Shown here: piece by piece, positions 1-8,700 of the stretch
Layout of the letters: each line of letters starts with the position of its first letter
Position numbering within the stretch: position 1 is the first letter of the stretch
Assembly: GCA_964460345.1 (NCBI GenBank)
Contig: CAYWRO010000045.1
Location: 1-28,931, forward strand
DNA length: 28,931 bases
Direction of reading: 5' to 3'
Origin: CAYWRO01 sp964460345
GTDB lineage: Bacteria > Planctomycetota > Phycisphaerae > Phycisphaerales > UBA1924
Program-made: the position numbers and the translations under genes
The notes under the pieces: generated by a model
What the model saw: the letters and a program-made list of their open reading frames with translations, nothing else
What the model was told of the DNA's origin: nothing
Databases searched by the model: none

Positions 1-32
1 TCATCCAGCGGGGGAGGCACGCGAACGCGGCC

Positions 33-55
33 AATGGGCAGGGGCGGACTTGAAC
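33..55. repeat. Left attachment-site copy (tRNA-Phe 3' end)
   Basis: These 23 bp are identical to 19754-19776. They correspond to nucleotides 53-73 of tRNA-Phe (3' half of the T-arm plus the 3' acceptor strand and discriminator) and two flanking bases. No tRNA body accompanies this copy, so it is the duplicated core left by integration. Only positions 1-32 of the window lie outside the element on this side. Confidence 0.9.
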
Positions 56-267
56 ACCCTCAAGAATCATCGGGAAATCCTGCGGTTTCGGTTTCAGGCG
101 GCGCAGAATGCGGCGCACTTTCCAGCGATTCACCCCCTGAGGGCGGCTGCGAGCCGGAGCCGGCGGGAGCCGCGGACCCGGACCTGGCGGCTGTGGTGGC
201 GGCTTGGCCGGACCTGCCCACGCCGATCCGGCGGGCGGTGCTTGCACTGGTGCGGACGGAGGGGTGA
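34..267 (+). pseudogene. Displaced C-terminal tail of the element integrase
   Basis: This reading frame starts in the left att repeat (MGRGGLE...) and ends at 267. Codons 34-54 match, in the same register, the codons through which the integrase gene crosses the right att repeat (19755-19775). Recombination between the repeats would fuse integrase codons 1-438 in frame to the 70 residues encoded here. The tail has an acidic, proline-rich linker followed by an amphipathic segment (AAVVAAWPDLPTPIRRAVLA), a type of ending I associate with other planctomycete integrases. The motif GAECGA occurs here and in the integrase C-terminus because both encode the same DNA repeat. The frame is open back to position 1, but nothing upstream can be judged. 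It has no obvious start signal of its own in the integrated state. Confidence 0.75.
98..118 (+). repeat. Left-arm 12-bp direct repeats, possible integrase arm site
   Basis: Two units of GCGGCGCA with a GAAT spacer (12-bp period) lie 43 bp inside the left att core. The 21-bp string is identical to 19588-19608 in the right arm. Identical short direct repeats flanking both att cores are typical of integrase or excisionase arm-binding sites. That function is inferred from position only. Confidence 0.55.
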
Positions 268-454
268 CCGCTGGCGGTTCGGCTGACCCGCCCCCTCACG
301 CACGCGCGATGGCGCGCATTTCTCGTGAGTGTTCGGACCGCGATGGCTCGATGGGCCGCATACGCCGGCGGCAGCCAACTCAGGCAATCGCCTCGCACAC
401 CCCCTAATCCGGGCAGATCCTTCCTGCGTTACAAATCGCTGTAACCGCCAGCGG
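268..454. repeat. Widely spaced 12-bp inverted repeat
   Basis: A perfect 12-bp inverted repeat pairs 268-279 with 443-454, with 163 bp between the arms. It begins right after the stop codon of the displaced integrase tail. A smaller dyad, GTTAC/GTAAC (428-432 and 441-445), overlaps the right arm. The region upstream of the DUF1580 gene holds no other gene I can support. Possible roles are a terminator-like structure or a protein-binding site; neither is demonstrated. Confidence 0.35.
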
Positions 455-528
455 CTAGGTTGGACGCTGGCCGGCCACTCGCGGAATCCCCATCGGTTAC
501 GCTGCCAGCACACCCAGGAGGGCGAACG

Positions 529-990
529 ATGAAGCGAAAGGGCTACAAGTCGCCGTCCCATGCGGCGGCGAGCGCGGCGCACGGCGATCACACTGGCAGC
601 AAGACTCCGCTCGCCGAACTGTTTGCCAGGAACGGCATCGATCCCCGGCACGAGGAACTCATTCCTCTGACCCAGGTTCCCAAACAGATTCTCTGGCTCC
701 CGAAGGGCAAGTCCGGCAAGAGGCTCGACTGTTCGACCCCGATCAGGTGGTTCACCAACGGCCTGCTTGACCCTTCCGGCAAACGCATCCATCTTCGAGC
801 GATTCGGATCGGCGGCCGTCTATGCACGACCGAGCGGGCGCTCATCGACTTCTTTGATGCCCTCACGCCGACCCACTTGGATGCCGCGCCGGTGACAAGA
901 AGCCCGGACGAGATCGCCCTTCGTCGAGCGCTGGCAAATGAGAGATTGGTAAGAGCGGGCATTCGTCTTGCGGAGACCCGTCCTCGCTAA
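529..990 (+). CDS. DUF1580 domain protein
   Basis: A 153-aa protein whose core (about residues 44-115) fits DUF1580, a family known mainly from planctomycetes. The visible pattern is ELIPLTQVPKQI, then a segment reading CSTPIRWFTNGLL, then LRAIRIGGRLCTTERALIDFF. This layout resembles a MerR/excisionase-type winged helix: a 'how to read the site' helix followed by a basic wing and an 'insert value' strand. It is therefore probably a small DNA-binding protein. Residues 130-146 (ALANERLVRAGI) match the helical ending often seen in the family. The start at 529 is chosen because an AGGAGGG ribosome site lies 7 nt upstream (516-522); the frame is open further upstream to 460 without a comparable site. 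Its position near the left att end suggests a role in element regulation or excision, which is inference. Confidence 0.75.
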   Translation: MKRKGYKSPSHAAASAAHGDHTGSKTPLAELFARNGIDPRHEELIPLTQVPKQILWLPKGKSGKRLDCSTPIRWFTNGLLDPSGKRIHLRAIRIGGRLCTTERALIDFFDALTPTHLDAAPVTRSPDEIALRRALANERLVRAGIRLAETRPR

Positions 991-1031
991 AGTGGACGAT
1001 GCCCCGAGCACGGCGCCTCCTCGCCCGGTGC

Positions 1032-1313
1032 TCACGTTTTGATTGGCGGGGGATGAATCCTGAAGCCATCCCTCGGAAGCGTGTCGTCTATCTCGAAATC
1101 CGCGTCTCCCAACGCTCCCGCCCACAGTTCCACAACCAACCAACGCGGGATCGACACCTTCCAAAGGCACCCTCTGTCGTCGGCCGAGGTGTACCCCATG
1201 GCCAGCATCTCCCTCCAAATCTGGTCGATGAGCCTCGGTGCCGTAAGCACGCGGGCTCGCTTGATCGGTGTTCGTCGCCGGTCCTTGTTCATCTCGTCGC
1301 CAAGGTTGGCCAT
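1032..1313 (-). CDS. Small hypothetical protein
   Basis: A 93-aa product starting MANLGDEMNK, on the strand opposite to every other gene of the element. I do not recognise a family. It looks protein-like: an N-terminal basic segment (KDRRRTPIKRARV), a probable helix (APRLIDQIWREMLAMGY), then a compact W-rich part (LWKVSIPRWLVVELWAGALG) and an acidic stretch. Third codon positions are mostly G or C. The ATG at 1313 is preferred; a TTG at 1349 and an ATG at 1292 are possible, and none has a strong ribosome site. It lies between the DUF1580 gene and the restriction-type operon and could belong to either module. Confidence 0.5.
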   Translation of the reverse strand: MANLGDEMNKDRRRTPIKRARVLTAPRLIDQIWREMLAMGYTSADDRGCLWKVSIPRWLVVELWAGALGDADFEIDDTLPRDGFRIHPPPIKT

Positions 1314-1489
1314 TCCCGCCAGCGTAATGCCTGGCCCCCACCACGTCAACGAGGCAGTGGATTACCACCAAGGTCGTGAGCCCCGGCTCGCCCGTGTGAC
1401 CGCAAGCGCAAAGCCCTAGCGCTCCTCGGCCACCCGCTGGACTTGCTCCGCCCCTCTGATCTACCTTGCACCGAGCGCGGCAGTTTCGG

Positions 1490-1603
1490 GTGCTCGTGCG
1501 CTGGGCGGTCGCGCAAGGCATTCTGCTGGCCGCAGCGATGCTGATCTTGATCGGGGTGGTGGTGCTCATCCTGATGGGTATCCGGCAGGGAATGGACGGC
1601 TAG
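1490..1603 (+). CDS. Possible 37-aa single-pass membrane peptide
   Basis: A GTG-started frame encodes 37 residues with one clear transmembrane helix of about 20 residues (GILLAAAMLILIGVVVLILM), a positive N-terminus and a short C-terminal tail ending in a TAG stop. An in-frame TTG at 1466 would give 45 residues. Codon third positions are G/C-rich, as in neighbouring genes. There is no strong ribosome-binding site, so translation is uncertain. The overlapping minus-strand frame (820-1569) has low-complexity, shadow-like composition. After this peptide, 1604-1785 contains nothing I can identify and should include the promoter of the following operon. Confidence 0.35.
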   Translation: MLVRWAVAQGILLAAAMLILIGVVVLILMGIRQGMDG

Positions 1604-1785
1604 CAGGTCGCGTAGACCGAAACGACGAAGCGGATTCTCAGCACTCTGGAGGCCGCCACACCCCCTCACGCTGATCAGTGTGGCCGAAACTCCTCCAGGC
1701 CGCAGCAAGTCCTTTCCCACCGGACCATTTGCTGTACACTGATGGTCGCCTTCTGAGACAAACCCCGTGAATCGGGGGGGCCAAG

Positions 1786-4683
1786 ATGTCCCTATCTCCC
1801 CACCAAGCCTGTTACTACGCCCACGAGTTGACCCGCCTAGGTGCGGTCGGCGAGATCGACCGGCTCAGCACGACGCTCTTCGACTCGAAGGTCGATCTGA
1901 ACCCGCACCAAGTCGAGGCGGCACTCTTTGCCATCTCCAATCCCCTCCAGAAGGGGGTGATCCTCGCAGATGAGGTCGGGCTGGGCAAGACGATCGAGGC
2001 CGGGCTCGTGCTGTGTCAGCGGTGGGCTGAGCGGCGGCGGAAGTTGATCATCGTCTGCCCGGCTCACATCCGCAAGCAGTGGCAGGCAGAGATGGCCGAG
2101 AAGTTCGACCTGCCCGCGTACGTCCTCGACAGGCGGGCATGGCGGCTGGCCCGGGCCGACGGGTACACCAACCCGTTCGACTGCGGCAAGATCCCGATCA
2201 TCTCCTACGCCTTCGCGGCACGGATGAAGGATGAACTTCGCGCCGTTCCCTTCGACCTGGTCGTGATGGATGAAGCCCACAAGCTTCGCAATGCGTACCA
2301 GCCCAGCCGCAAGGGAGGGCAGGCCGTGCGGTGGGCGTTTGAACTGCGGGACAAGGTGCTGCTCACCGCGACGCCGCTTCAGAACAGCCTGCTGGAGTTG
2401 TACGGGCTCGGCTGGGTCATCGGGGACCATGTCTTTGGTGACAAGAGCGGGTTTCAGAGCCGCTATTGCAGCGCTGGCGGCGACCTGATCGGGCTTCGTG
2501 CTCGCCTTACCGATGTCTGCAAGCGCACGCTCCGCAAGGAATGCGCCTACATCAACTACACGAAGCGCCAGGCGATGACGCACCCGTTCGCGCAGACGGA
2601 GGAGGAGAAGTCGTTACACCAGGACGTGATGGATTTCATGTCCCGCGAGGTCAGCTTCGCGTTCCCATACCGGCAGCGGCAACTGATCGAGATGATTCTC
2701 TTCAAGACGCTCGCCTCCTCGCCGCAGGCGCTAGCCGCGACGCTCGGGACGATGCGGCGTCGGCTGATCGCCATCCGGGACAATCTGGCCGAATCGTCCG
2801 ACGACAGCTTCATCGACGAGTTCGCCGAGGACGAGGATTTCGACATCGAATCGCTCGCCGAGTACCTCGACGGGAACGACGATGAGGGTCCCGTCGGGGC
2901 GATGTTGCAAGGCAAGCTTCTGGCGGAGGAGCTGGCGCTCCTCGATTCGCTGATCGAGCGCGCCGATCGAATCCACAGCGACAGCAAGTCGAAAGCCCTG
3001 CTCGGTGCACTGGGGGTGGCCTTCGACCGCCTGGAGGAAGTCGGTGCGAAGCGCAAGGCCCTGATCTTCACGGAAAGCCGCAAGACTCAGGCGTTTCTTG
3101 CGGCGTACCTGGAGGCCAACGGGTACGCCGGCAAGGTCGTTACCTTCAATGGCTCCAACACGCACCCGACGGCCAAGCAGGCGTACGAGCGATTCATGGG
3201 CCGCCACGCAGGGACGGACAAGGTAACCGGCTCCAAGGCCGTGGACATGCGCTCGGCCCTCATCGAGGAGTTCAAAGACCACGCCGAGATCCTGCTGGCG
3301 ACCGAGGCCGCGGCCGAGGGCGTCAATCTCCAGTTCTGCTCACTCGTCGTCAACTACGACCTGCCCTGGAACCCCCAGCGCGTTGAGCAGCGCATCGGCC
3401 GGTGCCACCGATACGGCCAGCGGCACGATGTGCTCGTCGTCAATTTTCTCTCGCAGGGGAATCTGGCCGACAAGCGAGTACACGACCTGCTCCAACAGAA
3501 GTTCAGTCTCTTCGACGGCCTCTTCGGGGCCAGCGATGAAGTGCTCGGCGCCATCGAAGACGGCGTGGACTTTGAGAAGCGCGTGCTGGCGATCCTGAAG
3601 TCCTGCCGGACGGACGCGGAGATCGAGGCCGCCTTCGACGCCCTCCAGCGCGAACTGGAAGACTCCATCAACCAGCGGATGACCGAGGCCCAGCGCCAGC
3701 TCTTCGAGCACTTCGACGCCGATGTGCATGAGCGCCTCAAGCTCCGCGGCCATGCAGCCAAGGTCGCGCTCGACCGTGTCGGGGAGCGGTTCTGGAGACT
3801 CGCACACTGGGGGCTCGACGGTCTGGCCACTTTCGACGACGCCGCCCTTGGCTTCACCCTCGCGCAGCCTCCCCCTCCGCCGCCGCCGTCGAGCGAGATC
3901 CCGACGGGCCGCTACCGCCTTGTGTCCACGGAGCGCGGCGAGGAGGAGTACGAGGCCATCGAGGCCCACCTCCTGCGTTTGTCCAGCCCCCTCGGCCAGT
4001 ACCTGCTGGAAAAGGCCAAGGCCCAGAAGTTGCCGATCGCCACCGTTCGCTTTGACGCGACCAACCACGACCGCAAGATCAGTGTGCTTCAGGCGCTCGT
4101 GGGCCGATCCGGATGGCTGCGGCTCGAAAAGCTGACGATCCAGAGCGACGCCCTCGAAGAGTTCCTCCTGTTCACCACTATCACCGGGGACGGCTCAAAC
4201 CTGGATCAGGAGGTGTCACAACGACTTTTTGATCTCTCGGGCGTGGTCGTTGACAACGCGGCCTCGGTGCCGGATGAGGGTACGCTCGCGCGGCTGCGCA
4301 TGGATGCCGACCACCTCGTCCAAGCGACGGTCCATCGCGCCAGCGAACAAAGTGATGCACGTTTCCGGCAGGTGCAGGAGCAGATCAACCAGTGGGCGGA
4401 GGACAGGATCAAGGGCGCTGAACTTGAGCTTGACGCGATCAAGCGCGACCTTCGCGCAGCTCGACGCCGCTCTGAGGTGGCCGAGACCATGCAGGCCCGC
4501 GCCGAGGCGGAGGAGACCGTCGCGCAGCTTGAACGGCGCCAGCGGCGCCAGCGCATGGCGATCTTCGAGCTTGAGGACGAGATTGAGGGGCAACGCAAGA
4601 AGCTCATTTCCGAAATGAGGCAGCGCATTGCGCACCGCTCGGAGGTTGAGACACTCTTCACGATTCGCTGGGAGGTGGTCTGA
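1786..4683 (+). CDS. SNF2-family helicase/ATPase of the cargo operon
   Basis: A 965-aa SF2 helicase-like ATPase of the SNF2 group, predicted to be an ATP-driven dsDNA translocase. Visible motifs are Walker A DEVGLGKT (residues 62-69), the DEAH box (162-165), LLTATPLQNS (motif III), and motif VI QRIGRCHRYGQ (535-545). A very acidic insert lies near residues 338-368, between the two lobes. A polyproline stretch is near 694-700. The C-terminal part (about 860-945) is a charged coiled coil, a likely oligomerisation or partner-binding arm. It resembles the helicase-related/SNF2 proteins found beside large Type III-like methylases and, more distantly, DISARM DrmD. The stop lies 2 nt before the sigma-like gene, whose ribosome site (GGAGGTGG, 4671-4678) is inside this ORF, so the two are translationally coupled. 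The start ATG at 1786 has only a weak G-rich ribosome site. Confidence 0.85.
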   Translation: MSLSPHQACYYAHELTRLGAVGEIDRLSTTLFDSKVDLNPHQVEAALFAISNPLQKGVILADEVGLGKTIEAGLVLCQRWAERRRKLIIVCPAHIRKQWQAEMAEKFDLPAYVLDRRAWRLARADGYTNPFDCGKIPIISYAFAARMKDELRAVPFDLVVMDEAHKLRNAYQPSRKGGQAVRWAFELRDKVLLTATPLQNSLLELYGLGWVIGDHVFGDKSGFQSRYCSAGGDLIGLRARLTDVCKRTLRKECAYINYTKRQAMTHPFAQTEEEKSLHQDVMDFMSREVSFAFPYRQRQLIEMILFKTLASSPQALAATLGTMRRRLIAIRDNLAESSDDSFIDEFAEDEDFDIESLAEYLDGNDDEGPVGAMLQGKLLAEELALLDSLIERADRIHSDSKSKALLGALGVAFDRLEEVGAKRKALIFTESRKTQAFLAAYLEANGYAGKVVTFNGSNTHPTAKQAYERFMGRHAGTDKVTGSKAVDMRSALIEEFKDHAEILLATEAAAEGVNLQFCSLVVNYDLPWNPQRVEQRIGRCHRYGQRHDVLVVNFLSQGNLADKRVHDLLQQKFSLFDGLFGASDEVLGAIEDGVDFEKRVLAILKSCRTDAEIEAAFDALQRELEDSINQRMTEAQRQLFEHFDADVHERLKLRGHAAKVALDRVGERFWRLAHWGLDGLATFDDAALGFTLAQPPPPPPPSSEIPTGRYRLVSTERGEEEYEAIEAHLLRLSSPLGQYLLEKAKAQKLPIATVRFDATNHDRKISVLQALVGRSGWLRLEKLTIQSDALEEFLLFTTITGDGSNLDQEVSQRLFDLSGVVVDNAASVPDEGTLARLRMDADHLVQATVHRASEQSDARFRQVQEQINQWAEDRIKGAELELDAIKRDLRAARRRSEVAETMQARAEAEETVAQLERRQRRQRMAIFELEDEIEGQRKKLISEMRQRIAHRSEVETLFTIRWEVV

Positions 4684-4685
4684 CG

Positions 4686-5732
4686 ATGATCGTCCGTCAG
4701 ATGCAGAGCGATAACTCGCCTGTGCTACCCGGGCAGCGCCTGACGAACGGTACAGACCTATCGCCTCCACAGGCCAGACGGAAGTCTTTCCCTCGTCGGC
4801 GACAGAGTCGCTATTACGCCTTGACCGCCTCGCGCGATCAGATCATCCTGCTGCGCATGCAACCGCTCGGCTATCTGCACCAGTCCCGGTTGATCCAGCG
4901 TGCCCAGGCAGGCGACATCGAAGCTCGAAAGATCGTCTGGCTCCACAACGCTCGTATGGCTTATTCAGTTGTCAACGACGTTCGGCCGTGCACGGACCTT
5001 GTCGCCGACGCCATACAGGAGGCGCAAGTCGGGCTTTGCCGGGCGATCCGCCTCTTCAACGTAGAACGCTTGTACCTGCTCTCGACGTACGCCTTCGCCA
5101 CGATGCGGCGCCGGGTTCAACGATTCCGGCACGGCGCTGCCTTTGCGGCCCACGTGCCTGCCTACCTTCACGGCGAGTACGCGCGCTTCCACCATCGTCT
5201 GGAACGTACTCACCGCCCGGCAGACTGGTTCGACCTCCGAAGTGCCTACCTAGACCGTGATCCCGGGCTGTACTCGCGGTTGCTTCGGATCCACGCGCTT
5301 GCCCGCCCACACGACATCTCCGCCGCGATCGACCTGCCCGCGGACGACGGCCGTCCAGAAGCACGACTGGAAGCAGAGGAGGGCATTCACGCCCTGCGTT
5401 CTGCTCTCCGAGCGCTGGATTCGCGGGAACGACTGATCCTCGCCCGTCGCTACGGCCTCGGCGGGGCCGATCCGCAGACCCTCCTGCAAATTGCCACCGC
5501 CTTGGGCCTGAGCCGCGAGCGGGTTCGGCAGATCCAATCAGACGCCGAGCGTACCCTTCGCCACATGCTCGCCCGTCGCTTGGGTGAGCCGCTGCCGGCG
5601 GAGGAGGCCGAGAACCGCCCCGGGCCTGCCCGTCCCATACTCAACGGCACAGGCGGCACCCGTTCTACGCCGCCGCCGGCCTGCGGCACCCAGGCGGTCC
5701 TCCCATTCCCGCAATCTGACGCAAGCGACTGA
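4686..5732 (+). CDS. Sigma-70-family RNA polymerase factor embedded in the R-M operon
   Basis: A 348-aa sigma-70-like protein. Region 2 spans about residues 85-146: a DAIQEAQVGLCRAIRLFNVER segment, shown here only in part by the family's I/Q-E-x-x-x-G-L core, followed by LSTYAFATMRRRVQR. A region-3-like helix (VPAYLHGEYARF) follows. Region 4 (about 238-297) has a clear helix-turn-helix: LRALDSRERLILARRYGLG, then IATALGLSRERVRQIQSDAE. Relative to the primary-sigma pattern TYATWWIRQ, the two promoter-melting tryptophans are replaced by Ala and Thr. The C-terminal 45 residues are proline-rich and probably disordered; an unrelated basic stretch of about 50 residues precedes region 2. It sits 2 nt after the helicase and 4 nt before the methylase. 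Its inclusion in a restriction-type operon is unusual. It could direct transcription of the island or act as a DNA-binding remnant. Confidence 0.85.
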   Translation: MIVRQMQSDNSPVLPGQRLTNGTDLSPPQARRKSFPRRRQSRYYALTASRDQIILLRMQPLGYLHQSRLIQRAQAGDIEARKIVWLHNARMAYSVVNDVRPCTDLVADAIQEAQVGLCRAIRLFNVERLYLLSTYAFATMRRRVQRFRHGAAFAAHVPAYLHGEYARFHHRLERTHRPADWFDLRSAYLDRDPGLYSRLLRIHALARPHDISAAIDLPADDGRPEARLEAEEGIHALRSALRALDSRERLILARRYGLGGADPQTLLQIATALGLSRERVRQIQSDAERTLRHMLARRLGEPLPAEEAENRPGPARPILNGTGGTRSTPPPACGTQAVLPFPQSDASD

Positions 5733-5736
5733 ACCC

Positions 5737-8700
5737 ATGACGACCACCACGCACAAGAGCGCATCGCCCGGTCCCGCCGCTAATGGCAACGGTGCAACCG
5801 CGGCCACCGTGACCGAATCCCGCTTCAACGCCCTCAAAGCCAAGCTGCGCGAACTCTTCGAGCTGGACAAGGCCGACCTGGACTTCGGCATCTACCGCAT
5901 CCTCGCGGCAAAGAACAAGGAAGTCACGGACTTCCTGGACCGGCAGCTCAAGGACGTGGTCCGCGAGATCCTTACCGAGCACGGGGCGGGAGAGGCCGCG
6001 GCGATCGACGCCGAGATCGCCGAGGCTCGCAAGGCCGCCGAGGCGGCGGGGTTCGATCCTGCCGCATCGCCGAAGGTCAAGGCGCTGGAGGCGAGGCGGG
6101 CGACCGCCGGCGGAGCGTCCGCTGCGGAACTGGAAGCCGACATCTACAACCACCTGCTCGCCTTCTTCGGCCGGTACTACGACGAGGGTGACTTCATCTC
6201 TCAGCGCCGCTACAAGGGCGACACCTACGCGATTCCCTACTCCGGCGAGGAGGTCACGCTGCACTGGGCCAACAAGGACCAGTACTACATCAAGAGCGGG
6301 GAGTGGCACAAGGATTACCGCTTCAAGCTGCCAGGGGGCAAGAGCGTCCGCTTCAAGCTCGTCGAGGCCACGCAGGAGGGCGGCGGCGGGAACAACAAGG
6401 AGCCGGATGAGGCCAAGCGGCGGTACATCCTGGTGGATGACAACCCCGTCGAGGCGACCGACACGGAATTGACCCTGCGCTTCCACTTCCGCGCGCCGAC
6501 AGAGGAAGAGAAGGCCCGGGCCGCCGCGGCGGTTTCGATTTTCGGGGGCGACTTCGCCAAGGCGAAGGGGGCCAAGAAGGGGGACGAGCGGGAGCAGTTC
6601 TGCGCGGATGCGGAGAAGCGGGCGGCCGCGGCGATGACGTCCACGCAGCTGGCCGCCTGGAAGGCGGCGTTCCAATCGGCGGCGACGGACGCCAAGCCCG
6701 ACCGCACCATCCTCGGCAAGCACCTGGACCACTTCACGGCGCGGAACACGTTCGACTACTTCATCCACAAGGACCTGGGCGGCTTCCTCAAGCGGGAGTT
6801 GGATTTCTACATCAAGAACGAAGTGGTGCGCCTGGATGATCTGGAGGCGCTCGACGACGGCCACCTGGCCCGCGTGCAGGGGAAGATCAAGGCGATCCGG
6901 CGCGTGGCGGGGCGGATCATCGACTTCCTGGCCGCGCTGGAGAACTTCCAGAAGAAGATGTGGCTGAAGAAGAAGTTTGTGCTGGAGACGAACTGGCTGG
7001 TAACGGTGGACCGAATCCCGCCGAAGCTGCGGGATGTGGTGGCGGCAAACAAGGCGCAGTGGGAAGAGTGGGAGCGGCTGGGGTTCAAGCCCGACGAGGC
7101 GGCGAGCGAGGGGCTGTTCGGCAAGGCAAAGTGGGGGACGAGGGCGTATCTGGATGTGTGCACGACGCTGGTTGTGGACACTTGCCATTTCGACGATGCA
7201 TTCCGAGCAGAGGTGCTTGCCGCAGAAGAAGTCGTCGCTGTTGCACATGCTTTGTACGAAGCGATCACAGGAGTAATGATCCACGGCGACAACTTCCACG
7301 GTCTTGCTCTCATTGCGGCAAGCGCCGCTCGCACCGTTGATTGCGTGTACATTGACCCGCCGTATAACGCGAAATCATCAGAAATTCTCTACAAAAACAG
7401 CTTCAAGCATTCGTCGTGGCTTTCGCTGCTGGACAGCCGACTTGATTTGACATCTGTGCTCCTTGCAGAGGACGGTGTCTTTGTGGTTGCGATTGACGAA
7501 GTGGAACAGGAGCTGTTGGGCCGGCTGCTGACAATACATTTTCCCGACCGGGCAAAGGATTGCATTGTTGTCAACCACAATCCGTCTGGCCAACAGGGAG
7601 ATAATTTCTCGTTCACGCACGAATACTGCTACTTCGTCCACAAATCGCCCGGCAGGTTCATCGCCGAGCAGGTTCGGGACGATCCGAGCGTCTGGGACGA
7701 GCGCAACTTCCGTGACGTGACCGGCGACGACTCCCTGCGAACTGCGGCCAAGAATTGTTTCTACCCTATTTTCGTCCGCGAGGGCGATGTTGTCGGCTTC
7801 GGTGAGGTTTGTCCTGAGGATTACCACCCTCAAATGAATGAGTTGCTTCCAGACGGGACTATTGCGGTTTATCCGATCGATCCCCAGGGAACTGAGCGGA
7901 AGTGGAGATTTGCTCGGCAGACTGTCGAGGAGATCCGTGGAGAGCTTAAGGCTCACAAGATCAACGCGCGTGGAGTAGTTGACATCAAACGCCTGAAGAA
8001 GACGTTCAACTACAAGTCGAACTGGACTGAGTCTCGTTACTCCGCCAACAACTACGGGACGCAGCTGCTGAACCACATCATCCCCGAGGCGGCCGCTTCT
8101 TTTCCCAAGTCGCTCTTTACTACGCGGGATGCATTGCATGCCGGGTTGAACGGTGCTAAACGTGCGATTATCGTGGACTACTTTGCGGGTTCTGGTACAA
8201 CTGGGCACGCCGTTCTGCACCTCAATCGAGAAGACGGAGGCACGCGACAATTTATCCTGATGGAGACGGGCACGCACTTCGATGCCGTTTTGAAGCCTCG
8301 GCTTCAAAAGGTCGTCTATGCACCAGAATGGCGAGGCGGGAAGCCCCAGACCCACAACAAGGGCCTCAGCGCCCTCGTCAAGTACTTTGCCGTCGAGTCC
8401 TACGAAGACGCCCTGAACAACCTCCCCGCCCCAAAGTCAGACGGAGGGCTGCTCGCCCAGATTGAGGATCCTGCGGCCAAGGACGCCCTGATCACCTACG
8501 CCCTCGACCTGGAGATGGGGCCGCACCTGCTCAACCTCGACGCCTTCCGCGACCCGTGGGCCTACACGATCAAGGCCCAACTGGCCGGCGAAGACGAGAT
8601 CAAGCCCCACCGCGTGGACCTGGTCGAGACGTTCAACTACCTCATCGGGCTGAAGGTGCACGCCTACGGCCCCATGGAGCGCTACAGCGCAGAGTTTGAG

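Noticed and set aside
820..1569. 249-aa minus-strand frame
   Set aside because: Low-complexity composition, overlaps the DUF1580 gene and the more plausible 93-aa frame; likely shadow.
5665..7299. Long minus-strand frame (544 aa) opposite the methylase
   Set aside because: It is Arg/Leu/Val-rich and low in ordinary motifs, as expected for the antisense of a GC-rich gene. The plus strand has clear domain motifs.
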